Assembly: GCF_015624505.1 (NCBI RefSeq)
Contig: NZ_CP061379.1
Coordinates: 3,906,001 to 3,970,000 of the forward strand
Length of the DNA stretch: 64,000 nucleotides
From: Bradyrhizobium commune
GTDB lineage: Bacteria; Pseudomonadota; Alphaproteobacteria; Rhizobiales; Xanthobacteraceae
Reading direction: 5' to 3'
This document shows positions 45,420 through 54,930 of the stretch, in pieces. Position 1 is the stretch's first letter; the number at the start of each line of letters is the position of its first letter. Made by a program: the position numbers and the translations under genes. The notes beneath the pieces are model-generated. The model ran no database searches. It saw only the letters and a program-made list of their open reading frames with translations, and was not told where the DNA came from.

Positions 45420-46625
45420 TCATGCTCCAAGACTCCGGCTGAGGCGCCAACCGTAGATGCTCATGACGCCGCTGGTGATCAGCGAGATGAGGAGGTAGAC
45501 GCCCATCGTCATGGCGATGATCTCGATCGCCTGCCCGGTCTGGCTCAGCGAGGTGCCGGCAAACACCGAGACCAGGTCAGGATAACCGATCGCGACCGCC
45601 AACGAGGAATTCTTGGTGAGGTTGAGGTACTGGTTGGTTAGCGGCGGCACGATCACGCGCATCGCCTGCGGCACCACAATGAGCCGCAACGTGGTGCCGC
45701 GGCTCAGGCCGAGCGAGGATCCCGCCTCCATCTGCCCCTTGTGGACCGACAGGATGCCGGCGCGCACGATTTCGGCAATGAAGGAGGCCGTATAGGTCGA
45801 AAGCGCCAACGTCAGCGCCACGAATTCCGGGATGATCCGCGAGCCGCCGGCGAAATTGAAACCCTTGAGCTGCGGCAGCTCGAAGGTGAAGGGCAGACCG
45901 AACGCCAGTATCGTGACGAGCGGCAGCCCGACAACGAGGCCCAGCACATAAGGCCAGATGCGGATCATCCGACCGTACAGGAACAGCGCCCGCCGCGCAT
46001 AGACGCGCAACGCCAGCGCGGCGACGATTCCGATCGCCAGCACCACCAGGAACGGCTCGAGCCCGGCCTGGCCGATCGGCTGCGGAATGACCAGTCCGCG
46101 ATTGCTGATGAAGGCGATGCCGAGCAGCGAAATGCTCTGCCGCGGATTAGGGAGCGCCGCAAGCACCGCGAGGTACCAGAACAGGATCTGGAACAGTAGC
46201 GGCAGGTTGCGGATGAGCTCGACATAGATCTCGCCGACGCGCGCCAGCAGCCAGTTGGGCGACAGCCTGCACAACGCGATGATGAATCCGATCACGGTGG
46301 CGAACACGATGCCCACCACCGAGACCACGAGCGTGTTGAGGAGCCCCACCACGAACACCCGGAAGAAGGTATCGGAGCCGGTGTAGGGGATCAGCGTCTG
46401 GTTGACGTCGAATCCGGCATTGTTCCGCAAGAAACCGAAGCCAGCGGCAATGTGCTGGTTCTCGAGGTTGGCGCGGGCGTTGGAGATGATCTCGTAGGCG
46501 ATCCAGCCCAGCACCGCTGCAAAGGCAAACTGGACGGCGACGCCGTTCCAGCCTGCCTTGCCACCCAGAACACGCCTGATCTTCAGCGTGAGCTGGAGCG
46601 GCGGTTTACGAGCCTCGATGCTCAT
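45420..46625 (-). CDS. aapQ: General L-amino acid ABC transporter permease AapQ
   Basis: The 401-residue permease is the partner of AapM. Its C-terminal half has YTASFIAEIVRAGILSVHKG and the EAA loop GQMEAGSSLGLSRGTTLRLI, with VVPQAMRVIVPPLTNQYLN after it. The N-terminal half adds a large periplasmic segment around residues 50-90. It starts 27 bases after aapJ. Two unequal permeases are the mark of the Aap/Bra-type arrangement. Confidence 0.94.
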   Translation of the reverse strand: MSIEARKPPLQLTLKIRRVLGGKAGWNGVAVQFAFAAVLGWIAYEIISNARANLENQHIAAGFGFLRNNAGFDVNQTLIPYTGSDTFFRVFVVGLLNTLVVSVVGIVFATVIGFIIALCRLSPNWLLARVGEIYVELIRNLPLLFQILFWYLAVLAALPNPRQSISLLGIAFISNRGLVIPQPIGQAGLEPFLVVLAIGIVAALALRVYARRALFLYGRMIRIWPYVLGLVVGLPLVTILAFGLPFTFELPQLKGFNFAGGSRIIPEFVALTLALSTYTASFIAEIVRAGILSVHKGQMEAGSSLGLSRGTTLRLIVVPQAMRVIVPPLTNQYLNLTKNSSLAVAIGYPDLVSVFAGTSLSQTGQAIEIIAMTMGVYLLISLITSGVMSIYGWRLSRSLGA

Positions 46626-46652
46626 TGCCGTCAGCCTGCGGATCGCGCGGGA

Positions 46653-47669
46653 TCAGCGGATCGGCGGCGCGTACTGAAGACCACCCTTGTTCCAGAGATT
46701 GTTGAGACCGCGGCTGATCGCGAGCGGCGAGCCGGCGCCGACATTGCGGTCGAACATCTCGCCGTAATTGCCTTCCGCCTTCACGATCCGGACCACCCAG
46801 TCCTTGGTCACGCCGAGCTGTTCGCCGAAATTGCCGTCGGAGCCGAGGACGCGTTTGAGCTCCGGATTTTCCATCTTGGCCTTCTCGTCCACGTTCTTCG
46901 AGGTGATGCCGAGCTCCTCGGCGGTGACCATCGCGTACAGCGTCCATTTCACGAGGTCGAACCACTGGTCATCACCGTGGCGCACCATAGGGCCGAGCGG
47001 CTCCTTCGAGATGATCTCGGGGAGAACCATGTGGTCGTTGGGATTGGCGAGCTTCAAGCGGTTGGCGTAGAGGCCCGACTGGTCGGTGGTGAAGACGTCG
47101 CAGCGTCCGGCCTCATAGGCCTTGACGGTTTCGTCGTTGGTGCCGAACGCGATCACCTCATACTTCATGTTGTTGGCCTTGAAGTAGTCGGCGAGGTTCT
47201 GCTCGGTGGTGGTGCCGGTCTGCACGCAGACCGAGGCGCTGTTGAGCTCGAGCGCGGAGTTCACCTTGAGCGACTTCTTCACCATGAAGCCCTGCCCGTC
47301 ATAATAGGTCACGCCGGTGAAATTGGCGCCGAGCCCGGTATCGCGCGAGATGGTCCAGGTGGTGTTGCGCGAGAGCACGTCGATCTCGCCGGATTGCAGC
47401 GCGGTGAAGCGATCCTTGGCCGAGGTCGGCACGAATTTGACCTTGGTCGGATCGTTGAAGATGGCGGCCGCGATGGCGCGGCAGACGTCGACATCGAGGC
47501 CGGTCCAGTTGCCCTTGTCGTCGGGTGCCGAGAAGCCAGGCAGGCCCTGGCTGACGCCGCAGGACAGCATGCCGCGGTCCTTGACGGTCTTGAGCGTTTG
47601 CGCATCGGCGGCTTGGGCGGTGAAGCCGGCGGCGAGAGCGAGAGTGAGAGCCAGGGTTACGCGTTTCAT
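46653..47669 (-). CDS. aapJ: General L-amino acid ABC transporter periplasmic binding protein
   Basis: The 338-residue product begins MKRVTLALTLALAAGFTAQA with a signal peptide ending near ADAQTL. The mature protein has TLKTVKDRGMLSCGVSQGLPGFSAPDDKGNWTGLD-type family-3 binding features and DVLSRNTTWTISRDT, as in AapJ. It heads the aapJQMP operon. In Rhizobium, Aap transports many L-amino acids and takes part in nodule amino-acid cycling. Start at 47669 preferred over 47687. Confidence 0.94.
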   Translation of the reverse strand: MKRVTLALTLALAAGFTAQAADAQTLKTVKDRGMLSCGVSQGLPGFSAPDDKGNWTGLDVDVCRAIAAAIFNDPTKVKFVPTSAKDRFTALQSGEIDVLSRNTTWTISRDTGLGANFTGVTYYDGQGFMVKKSLKVNSALELNSASVCVQTGTTTEQNLADYFKANNMKYEVIAFGTNDETVKAYEAGRCDVFTTDQSGLYANRLKLANPNDHMVLPEIISKEPLGPMVRHGDDQWFDLVKWTLYAMVTAEELGITSKNVDEKAKMENPELKRVLGSDGNFGEQLGVTKDWVVRIVKAEGNYGEMFDRNVGAGSPLAISRGLNNLWNKGGLQYAPPIR

Positions 47670-48051
47670 GGGCTGAAGGCCTTTCAAAGTCGTCTCAAGG
47701 TCGGGAACATTGTCTCAGGATCGTCTCTGCCAGGAAGATTGCCTTGCAAGAGTCATGCTGGAAACCTTGCCGCACACCCGCCGATGCCTGGAGGCCATAC
47801 CTTAATCCCCGCCGCATGCGCCCGCCTTGACGGCTGTGACGCAAAGTCCAGTCAGACGATGGATCGAAGGTCGCGGCAGGCCCCTCAACATGCGGCGACT
47901 GAATAGCACCTGCGCATCACAGAACGACTGGCGAGCCGGGTCAAGGGGTTGACGGGACTCTTCTGTATTCTGTTATTAACGTCCGCGGCCTCCGGCCGGC
48001 CCGCAGGGCGCAATGCGCGCCCGGCGGAAACGCGGTTTTGAAAGCAGACGC
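47670..48051. promoter_or_regulatory. Divergent region between aapJ and metC with a candidate promoter
   Basis: About 380 bases between genes on opposite strands. For metC, TTGACG at 47949-47954 and TTATTA at 47973-47978 (18-base spacing) make a plausible sigma-70 promoter about 75 bases from the start. I looked for a SAM-II riboswitch, which precedes some methionine genes in this class, and do not see its pseudoknot pattern. No gene lies here. Confidence 0.35.
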
Positions 48052-49236
48052 ATGGATTCCTCGCACCCCTCCGAGCAGCACGCCGAGACCCGGCTGGTCA
48101 CCTCCGGCCGCGACACCAAGGCGCAGAAGGGGTTCGTCAATCCGCCGGTGTTCCACGGCTCGACCGTGCTCTATCCGACCGCCGAGGACCTGCATGCCCA
48201 TCGCGGCGAGTTCACCTATGGCCGCCACGGCACTCCGACGACCCGGGCGTTCCAGGACACGCTGATGGCGCTGGAGGGGCCGCAATGCGCCGGCGTCGGC
48301 ATCGTCCCGTCGGGCCTGTCGGCGATCTCGACCACCCTGCTCTCGGTGCTGAAGACCGGCGACCACATCCTGGTTTGCGACAACGTCTACCGGCCCTCGC
48401 GCAATTTCTGCAACGGCATGCTCGCCCGCTACGGCGTCGAGACCAGCTATTTCGATCCGATGATCGGCGCCGGCATCGACAAGCTGTTCAAGCCCAACAC
48501 CCGCGCGGTGCTGGTCGAGGCGCCGGGCTCGCAATCGTTCGAGATGCCTGACATCCGCGCCATCGCCGAGGTCGCACATGCGCGCGGCGCGCTGGTCATC
48601 GACGACAACACCTGGGCGACGCCGCTCTTTCACCGCTCGCTCGAGCAGGGCGTCGACATCAGCATGCAGGCCGCCACCAAATATATCGGCGGCCATTCCG
48701 ACATCATGTTCGGCACCATCTCGGCCAATGCCAAGGCGTGGCCGCAAATCGTCGAAGGCATCCGTCTGCTCGGCGTCTGCGCCGGTCCGGATGACGTCTT
48801 CCTCGCGCTGCGCGGCCTGCGCACGCTGTCGGTGCGGCTGGCGCAGCATCATCGCTCCGGCCTCGAGATGGCGCGCTGGCTCGCGAGCCGTCCCGAGGTC
48901 GCGCGCGTGCTGCATCCGGGGCTGGAGACCGATCCGGGCCACGCGATCTGGAAACGCGATTTCACCGGGGCCTCGGGCCTGTTCAGCATCGTGCTGAAGC
49001 CCGCGCCGCAGACGGCGGTCGACGCCATGCTCAACACGCTCAAGCTGTTCGGCATGGGTTTTTCCTGGGGCGGCTTCGAGAGCCTCGCGATTCCCTTCGA
49101 TTGCAACGCCTACCGCACGGCGACGAAGTGGGCGCCGGGCGGCCCGACGCTGCGACTGCATATCGGCCTCGAGAGCACCGACGATCTCAAGGCCGATCTC
49201 GATCGCGGCCTTACGGTGCTGAAGGCGAGTTCCTGA
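48052..49236 (+). CDS. metC: Cystathionine beta-lyase
   Basis: PLP enzyme that cleaves cystathionine to homocysteine, pyruvate and ammonia in methionine synthesis. The 394-residue product has the PLP-lysine site SMQAATKYIGGHSD with Lys210, and the family segments TYGRHGTPTT and SGLSAISTTLL. The length suits the family. ATG at 48052; in-frame codons upstream lack support. Divergent from the aap operon. Confidence 0.92.
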   Translation: MDSSHPSEQHAETRLVTSGRDTKAQKGFVNPPVFHGSTVLYPTAEDLHAHRGEFTYGRHGTPTTRAFQDTLMALEGPQCAGVGIVPSGLSAISTTLLSVLKTGDHILVCDNVYRPSRNFCNGMLARYGVETSYFDPMIGAGIDKLFKPNTRAVLVEAPGSQSFEMPDIRAIAEVAHARGALVIDDNTWATPLFHRSLEQGVDISMQAATKYIGGHSDIMFGTISANAKAWPQIVEGIRLLGVCAGPDDVFLALRGLRTLSVRLAQHHRSGLEMARWLASRPEVARVLHPGLETDPGHAIWKRDFTGASGLFSIVLKPAPQTAVDAMLNTLKLFGMGFSWGGFESLAIPFDCNAYRTATKWAPGGPTLRLHIGLESTDDLKADLDRGLTVLKASS

Positions 49237-49347
49237 AACGGACCCGTCCGCACTGATCCGGTTTCTATCGACGGCTCGCCGGGTGTGACATATAGGTAGC
49301 TATTGCGTGTTGCCCGTATAAGTTGTTCGGTCGATGGATTTGAAAGC

Positions 49348-51126
49348 ATGAACGTCCGCGTCGACCGCCGTCTGGCAGCCATCCTTGCGGCCGACGTCGC
49401 GGGCTACAGCCGCCTGATGGGCGAGGACGAAGAGGGCACCCTCGCGCGGCTGAAAAGCTGCCGCAAGACGCTCGTCGATCCCAAGATCGCCGAACACCGC
49501 GGACGGATCGTGAAGACGACCGGGGACGGCATGCTGGTCGAGTTCGGCAGCGCCGTCGACGCCGTTCGCTGCGCGGTCGAGGTGCAGCGGGCCATGGCCG
49601 GCGGCTTCGTCGACATGCCGGTCGAGAAGCGCATCCAGTTCCGGATCGGCATTCACGTCGGCGACATCATCATCGACAGCGATGACATCTTCGGCGACGG
49701 CGTCAACATCGCGGCGCGCCTGGAGGGGATCGCCGAGCCCGGCGGCATTTGCGTCTCGGACGATGCCTATCGCCAGATCAGAGGCAAGACCGAGATCGCC
49801 TATGACGATATGGGGCACCAGTCGCTCAAGAACATCTCCGAACCTATGCGGGCGTGGCGCGCACGCCCGGTGGCGGGATCAATGGCCTCTATGATTTCGG
49901 CCGACCGACCGGCGACCGCCCTCGCCTTGCCGGACAAGCCCTCGATCGCCGTGCTGCCGTTCACCAACATGAGCGGCGACCCAGAGCAGGAGTATTTTGC
50001 CGACGGCATGGTCGAGGACATCATCACGGCGCTGTCCCGCATGACCTGGCTATTCGTGATCGCCCGCAACTCGAGCTTCACCTACAAGGGTAAGGCGGTC
50101 GACATCAAACAGGTCGGTCGCGAGCTCGGTGTCCGCTACGTGCTGGAAGGCAGCGTCCGTAAAGCCGGCAGCAAGGTGCGCATCACCGGGCAGTTGATCG
50201 ACACTTCAAATGGCGCGCATCTCTGGGCGGACCGCTTCGACGGCGCGCTGGAGGACGTGTTCGAGCTCCAGGATGAGGTGACGACCAGCGTGATCGGCGC
50301 GATCGCGCCGAAGCTCGAGCAGGCCGAGATCGAGCGCGCCAGGCACAAGCCAACCGACAAGCTCGCCGCCTATGACTATTATTTGCATGGCATGGCGAAC
50401 ATCTATCAGGGCACGAGGGACGCCAATGTCCAGGCCCTTCAGAATTTCCAGCGCGCCACGCAAATCGATCCCAACTTCGCGACTGCCCACGGCATGAGCG
50501 CCTACTGTTATGTATGGCGCAAAGCCAATGGCTGGATCGCCGATCCCGGGCAGGAAACGGCGGCTGCGGAATCGGCGGCCAGAAAGGCCGCCAAACTCGG
50601 CTTCGACGACGCGATAGCACTTGCCCAGGCTGGCTTCGCACTGGCGTTCGTCGCCGCCAATCTGGACGATGGGGCGGCGCTGATCGATCGGGCGCTGAAC
50701 CTCAACCCCAATCTGGCGGCGGCCTGGCGCTTCAGCGGATATGTCCGCGCGTTTCTCGGCGACCCCGAACTCGCCATCGAGCATCTGCAGCGGGCGATCC
50801 GACTGAGCCCGCTCGACCCCTTGATCTTCATCGTCCAGAACGGGATCGTGCTGGCTCATTTCTTTGCCGGCCGCTACGACGAAGCGCTGGACTGGGCCCA
50901 GCGCGCCCTGAGACAAAACCCGAACTACGCCGCCGCGCTGATCATGGCTGCGGTCAGCGCCGCGCTCACCGGACGCAACGAGGACCGCGACAAGGCTGTA
51001 GACCGTCTGCGCGCGCTCGACCCGCAGGTCCGGGTCGCCAATTTTGCCAACGTATGGCCCTTGCGCCGTGCCGCGGACCTTGCCGCCTTCGAACAAGGCC
51101 TGCGTCTGACGGGTCTGCCGTCATAG
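49348..51126 (+). CDS. Class III adenylate cyclase with TolB-like domain and TPR repeats
   Basis: The 592-residue product has three parts. Residues 1-175 are a class III nucleotide cyclase domain: metal Asp16 (LAADVAGYSRL) and Asp60 (TTGDGML) and the transition-state Asn120 and Arg124 (GVNIAARLEG) are all present, so it should be active. Residues ~198-320 are a TolB-like domain (SIAVLPFTNMSGDPEQEYFADG). The remainder has tetratricopeptide repeats (LNPNLAAAWRFSGYVRAFLG). The architecture is common and multi-copy in Bradyrhizobium. It is a soluble protein without a signal peptide. Start 49348 chosen (MNVRVDRRLAAILAADVAGY). Confidence 0.92.
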   Translation: MNVRVDRRLAAILAADVAGYSRLMGEDEEGTLARLKSCRKTLVDPKIAEHRGRIVKTTGDGMLVEFGSAVDAVRCAVEVQRAMAGGFVDMPVEKRIQFRIGIHVGDIIIDSDDIFGDGVNIAARLEGIAEPGGICVSDDAYRQIRGKTEIAYDDMGHQSLKNISEPMRAWRARPVAGSMASMISADRPATALALPDKPSIAVLPFTNMSGDPEQEYFADGMVEDIITALSRMTWLFVIARNSSFTYKGKAVDIKQVGRELGVRYVLEGSVRKAGSKVRITGQLIDTSNGAHLWADRFDGALEDVFELQDEVTTSVIGAIAPKLEQAEIERARHKPTDKLAAYDYYLHGMANIYQGTRDANVQALQNFQRATQIDPNFATAHGMSAYCYVWRKANGWIADPGQETAAAESAARKAAKLGFDDAIALAQAGFALAFVAANLDDGAALIDRALNLNPNLAAAWRFSGYVRAFLGDPELAIEHLQRAIRLSPLDPLIFIVQNGIVLAHFFAGRYDEALDWAQRALRQNPNYAAALIMAAVSAALTGRNEDRDKAVDRLRALDPQVRVANFANVWPLRRAADLAAFEQGLRLTGLPS

Positions 51127-51157
51127 CCGGCACGGCTGCCGCGCTGGTCCGTCGGCG

Positions 51158-51496
51158 TCAGCGATCCACCGTCCTCGAGGCGCTGCCGCGGTTCTTCCAG
51201 ATCAGCATGATGTTGCGGACATAGATGATGGTCGCGAGCGCCTGGCCGAGGATGATGACGGGCTCGCGCTTGACGACGCCGTAGACCAGGGTCATCAGGC
51301 CGCCGCCCATCGAGCAGAACCAGAACGCCATCGGCACCACGCTGTTGCCGGCGCGCTCGCTCGCGATCCACTGCACCAGGAAGCGCGCGGTGAAGAACAA
51401 TTGCGCGACCAGGCCGAAGGCCAGCCAGAAATCGAACTTGGCGACGAAGACGTCGTAGAGATAGTTGCTCAGCGCCTGGCCGTATTGGATGATCAT
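51158..51496 (-). CDS. Lipid-A-disaccharide synthase N-terminal-like membrane protein (LAB_N)
   Basis: The 112-residue product is a small integral membrane protein with three hydrophobic segments and the family pattern FFTARFLVQWIASERAGNSVVPMAFWFCS. Such proteins resemble the N-terminus of LpxB-like proteins and lie beside glycosyltransferases that modify lipid A or lipid carriers. It overlaps the GT2 gene by 4 bases (ATGA). It is the last gene of the four-gene operon and convergent with the cyclase. Confidence 0.88.
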   Translation of the reverse strand: MIIQYGQALSNYLYDVFVAKFDFWLAFGLVAQLFFTARFLVQWIASERAGNSVVPMAFWFCSMGGGLMTLVYGVVKREPVIILGQALATIIYVRNIMLIWKNRGSASRTVDR

Positions 51497-52227
51497 GCCT
51501 TCACCTCAGTCACTTCCGGCGTCGGCTTCTTGCGCCGGATCAGCCACCACACGCCGGCGAGATCCATGATCCCGATCCACAGCCGGTCGAAAAATCCGTA
51601 GTTGGACACGCCGGAACGGCGCGGCCGGTCGATCACATCGACATAGGCGATGTCGAAACCTTCGCGTCGTACCAGCGCCGGCAGGAAGCGATGCAGCCCG
51701 TCGAAATAGGGCATCATCAGGAAGACCTCACGGCGGAATGCCTTCAGCCCGCAACCGGTGTCGCGCGTACCGTCGTTCAGGATCGAGCCCCGCACGCCAT
51801 TGGCGATGCGCGACTGGAATTTCTTGAAACCGGTGTCCTTGCGGCCGACGCGTTGTCCGGCGGCTAACCCGACATTGGCGCCCTGCTCGACCGCCGCGAT
51901 CAGGTCCGGCAGGAAGGCGGGATTGTTCTGGCCGTCGCCGTCAAGCGTCGCCACGATCGCGCCGCGGGCCGCGCGCACGCCGCTGCGGACCGCCGCCGAC
52001 TGGCCGCCCGATTTGGCATGACGCAACTGCCGAAGATTGTCCCGCTGCGCCATGATCGATGCGAGCCGCTCGCCGGTTGCGTCGGTCGAGCCGTCGTTGA
52101 CATAGATGATCTCATAGGCCCAGCGGCCATCGAGCGCGGCTGTGATCTCCTCGATCAGGGGCGCAATGTTGTCGGCTTCGTTGCGTACGGGGACGACGAT
52201 GGAAACCGAAGGCTGGGACGACGACAA
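51493..52227 (-). CDS. Family 2 glycosyltransferase, polyprenyl-phosphate type
   Basis: The 244-residue product resembles dolichol-phosphate mannose or undecaprenyl-phosphate sugar synthases that load a sugar on a lipid carrier. Motifs are SIVVPVRNEADNI, VNDGSTDATGER, the metal site TLDGDGQNNP and NDGTRDTGCGLKAFRRE. The frame opens with TTG at 52227; a later ATG would cut into the first strand. It follows the PAP2 gene by 63 bases. Confidence 0.9.
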   Translation of the reverse strand: MSSSQPSVSIVVPVRNEADNIAPLIEEITAALDGRWAYEIIYVNDGSTDATGERLASIMAQRDNLRQLRHAKSGGQSAAVRSGVRAARGAIVATLDGDGQNNPAFLPDLIAAVEQGANVGLAAGQRVGRKDTGFKKFQSRIANGVRGSILNDGTRDTGCGLKAFRREVFLMMPYFDGLHRFLPALVRREGFDIAYVDVIDRPRRSGVSNYGFFDRLWIGIMDLAGVWWLIRRKKPTPEVTEVKA

Positions 52228-52290
52228 ATCGAAAGCTCGTGGTTGGATGGGCCTGGTTCGGGGAACCCTCGGCCCCGCAAGCAGCCGCTT

Positions 52291-53136
52291 TTATGGGGCG
52301 GACGGGCCGCGGGCAACCCTTTTGAGGCGTCCGCCAAGGGGCCCGGAAAGCGGCACGATGGTGCCGTCGGCACGGATCGCAAAGCCGAGCCTGCGGGCCG
52401 CAAACCAGTAGCGCACCGCCATGGCGCCGATCATGCCGACCAGGGCGCCGGCCACGACGTCGCTCGGATGATGCGCGAGCAGCACCAGCCGCGTCAGCAG
52501 GATCACAATCGCGTAGGTGAACATGACCGCGCGCAGCCGCGGCCAGAGCGCGGAGACCGCAAAGGCCAGCGCGAACGCCGTGACCGCGTGCGCCGACGGC
52601 AGGCTGAAATAGGCCTCCGATCCCTGGAACGGGACAAAGTTGAAAGGATTGGCCTTGCCGCCGACGAACGGCCTGCCGCGCCCGATGATGAACTTCAGGA
52701 TTTCGGCGATGAACACCGACAGGGCAACAGACAGAAACAGATATTGCAGCCTGGTGCCGAGGCCGAGCAGCAGCGCACGGCGCGTGCCATGCAGGCCGGC
52801 CGCAACGAGCGCGATCACGACGAGCACCGCCGCCAGCACCGAAAGCACATACTCGTCCTTGCCCAGATCAGTGAGGATGCGGATCGGCCACAGCCATGCC
52901 GTGCCGCGCGCCGGCATCAGCTGGATCTCAGTCTGATCGAACGCAACCATGAGCACGATGACGACCGCCGCACCCGCCATGCTAAGCCACAGCGAATGCC
53001 GTGCCAGTTTTCGTGCGGCATTAGCGCGGCGCGAATGCGAGGGCATGCGCACGAGCTGCGCCAGCGAACGCCACGACAGCGCGAGCAATTGCGCGGGGTA
53101 GCTCGCGTGCGGCGCGATGGTGGTCGTAACAGGCAT
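52291..53136 (-). CDS. PAP2-family membrane phosphatase
   Basis: The 281-residue product has six membrane segments and the three PAP2 motifs: FIIGRGRPF (KxxxxxxRP-like), SLPSAHAVTAF (PSGH-like) and RLVLLAHHPSDVVAGAL (SRxxxxxHxxxD-like). It probably removes phosphate from a lipid carrier or a lipid A group. The chosen ATG at 53136 lies one base before the glycosyltransferase stop, so the genes are tightly linked; a longer frame upstream overlaps that gene. Confidence 0.9.
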   Translation of the reverse strand: MPVTTTIAPHASYPAQLLALSWRSLAQLVRMPSHSRRANAARKLARHSLWLSMAGAAVVIVLMVAFDQTEIQLMPARGTAWLWPIRILTDLGKDEYVLSVLAAVLVVIALVAAGLHGTRRALLLGLGTRLQYLFLSVALSVFIAEILKFIIGRGRPFVGGKANPFNFVPFQGSEAYFSLPSAHAVTAFALAFAVSALWPRLRAVMFTYAIVILLTRLVLLAHHPSDVVAGALVGMIGAMAVRYWFAARRLGFAIRADGTIVPLSGPLGGRLKRVARGPSAP

Positions 53137-53137
53137 C

Positions 53138-54880
53138 CTATTCGGTGCCTTCGGAGCGGAAGATCGAGATCGAGATCGCGCGTCCTTGCGAGAAATTATA
53201 GCCGTCGATGCGCGCGCCGACCTTATAACGCAGCCCGATCGCCTCGGCACGCTGCACGAAGCTGCGCTCCGAGCGCTGCTCGATCAGCGCGAAGCGGCAG
53301 CTGCCCTGCCTGAGGAAATCCGCAGCACCCGAGCCGTCGGTGAGCAGCGTCTGGGTGCCCGTCAGGAAGACAAGGCTCGGCTCGGCGTAGCCGGCCGACG
53401 CCGCCTTCGGCCCGACGCAGGTGACGTTGCGCAAGGCGCGCGCGATCTCGATGCTCGGAAACAGCGGCGTCAGCGACGGCAGCACGATGCCGTAGACCGT
53501 GACCGCCAGCATCAGGGCTGCGACCAGCGCGTTGAGCACCGAGCGCTCGGCGCGGTTGGTGTCGAACAGCCACCAGGCGAACAGGCCGAAGATCAGCGAG
53601 GCCGCGATGAACGGCCAGGCCACGAAGGCCGGCTGCCGGGTCAGCATCACCGCGCCGACCACCGCGATGATCGAGGCGGCCGCAGGGATCGCAAACCACC
53701 AGGCCGAGCCGCGCATCAACCAGGAGCGCGACAGCACACGCCGCTCCACCGCCCCGGCGGTGAGGATCGCAATCGCGGGATAGAGCGGCAGCACGTAATG
53801 CGGCAGCTTGGTCAGAACGGCCTCGAACACGATCCAGGACGGGATCAGCCAGGCCAGCAGAAACTGCGCGCCGGGCTCCCGCCGCGCCCGCCACACCGCC
53901 GGCGCCGCCATCGCCGCAAGTGGCGCTCCCGGCCAGAACGTGATCCAGAACAACGCGAGGTAAACACCGGGCGGCGCGCCATGGGATTCCTGAGCGCCGA
54001 TCTTGCTCAGCATGTCGCCGCCGACGGAGTCCGCAAAGAAGGCATCGCCCGCGCGCCAGAAGATCGCGATGAACCAGGGCAGCACCAGCACCAGCATCCA
54101 CATCAGGCCCCAGACCGGGCGCAGCCGCCACAGCCAGGAGGCGTCGCGGTCCTGGATCGCGAGCGCGATCACGGTGAGCCCTGCAAACATCAGGATCAGC
54201 GGCCCCTTGATCAGGATGCCGACGGCCAGCGCGGTCCAGAAGATCGCGGGCCAGCTCCAGGGCGGATGGGTCTCGTCCTCGGCGCGCTGCCAGGACAGAT
54301 AGGCGCGCGACATCGCCCCCATCGCAGCGACCACGGTGAACAGCAGCATCGCGTCGGTTTTCGCCAGCCGCGCCTCGACGCCGAGCAGCACGGAAGCGCA
54401 CATCAGGAGCGCGGCGAGCACCGCGGCGCGCCGCGTGACGAAGCCGAGCGCCGCCCAATAGGTCATCAGCACCGCGCCGATCGCCCCGATCAGCGACGGC
54501 AACCGATAGACCCAGATCCTCAACTCGGCCTTCGGCAGCTTGAGTGCCGTTGCGGCTTCAACTGCCACAGATTGCAACCAATAGATGCCGACCGGCTTCT
54601 TGTAGCGGACATCCTCCTGGAAGCGGATGTCGACATAGTCGCCACTCTCGACCATCTGCTTGGTCGCCTGCGCAAAGCGCGCCTCGTCACGGTCGACCGG
54701 CGGAATGGTGAAGAAGCCCGGCAGGAAGATCAGCAGCGCGCACAGCACCAGGAAGCTCACGGCGCGGGCGTGGCTGGCGGTGACGAAGTCGAGCATCAGC
54801 ACGAGCCGGCTGCCCGGATTCACAGGCAATTTCGGTTCACGCGGCGCGCCAAAACGAGGGCTTGGATAGGTCTCGGCCAT
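53138..54880 (-). CDS. ArnT/PMT-like glycosyltransferase (family 39)
   Basis: The 580-residue product is a polytopic membrane glycosyltransferase that moves a sugar from a lipid carrier to a lipid or LPS acceptor in the periplasm. The first loop holds IPPVDRDEARFAQATKQMVES with the Asp-Glu pair, and KKPVGIYWLQSVAV follows, as in ArnT. About a dozen membrane segments cover residues 35-460. The C-terminal 120 residues are soluble. It is the first gene of the cluster with the PAP2, GT2 and LAB_N genes. Confidence 0.9.
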   Translation of the reverse strand: MAETYPSPRFGAPREPKLPVNPGSRLVLMLDFVTASHARAVSFLVLCALLIFLPGFFTIPPVDRDEARFAQATKQMVESGDYVDIRFQEDVRYKKPVGIYWLQSVAVEAATALKLPKAELRIWVYRLPSLIGAIGAVLMTYWAALGFVTRRAAVLAALLMCASVLLGVEARLAKTDAMLLFTVVAAMGAMSRAYLSWQRAEDETHPPWSWPAIFWTALAVGILIKGPLILMFAGLTVIALAIQDRDASWLWRLRPVWGLMWMLVLVLPWFIAIFWRAGDAFFADSVGGDMLSKIGAQESHGAPPGVYLALFWITFWPGAPLAAMAAPAVWRARREPGAQFLLAWLIPSWIVFEAVLTKLPHYVLPLYPAIAILTAGAVERRVLSRSWLMRGSAWWFAIPAAASIIAVVGAVMLTRQPAFVAWPFIAASLIFGLFAWWLFDTNRAERSVLNALVAALMLAVTVYGIVLPSLTPLFPSIEIARALRNVTCVGPKAASAGYAEPSLVFLTGTQTLLTDGSGAADFLRQGSCRFALIEQRSERSFVQRAEAIGLRYKVGARIDGYNFSQGRAISISIFRSEGTE

Positions 54881-54930
54881 TGGTTCCGCTTACGCTGAAA
54901 CCGCCATCGCCACAACCGCTTAAGGCAGGG

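Noticed and set aside
47940..48051. Possible SAM-II riboswitch upstream of metC.
   Set aside because: The conserved loops and pseudoknot partners are not visible in the leader; only a sigma-70-like promoter can be proposed.
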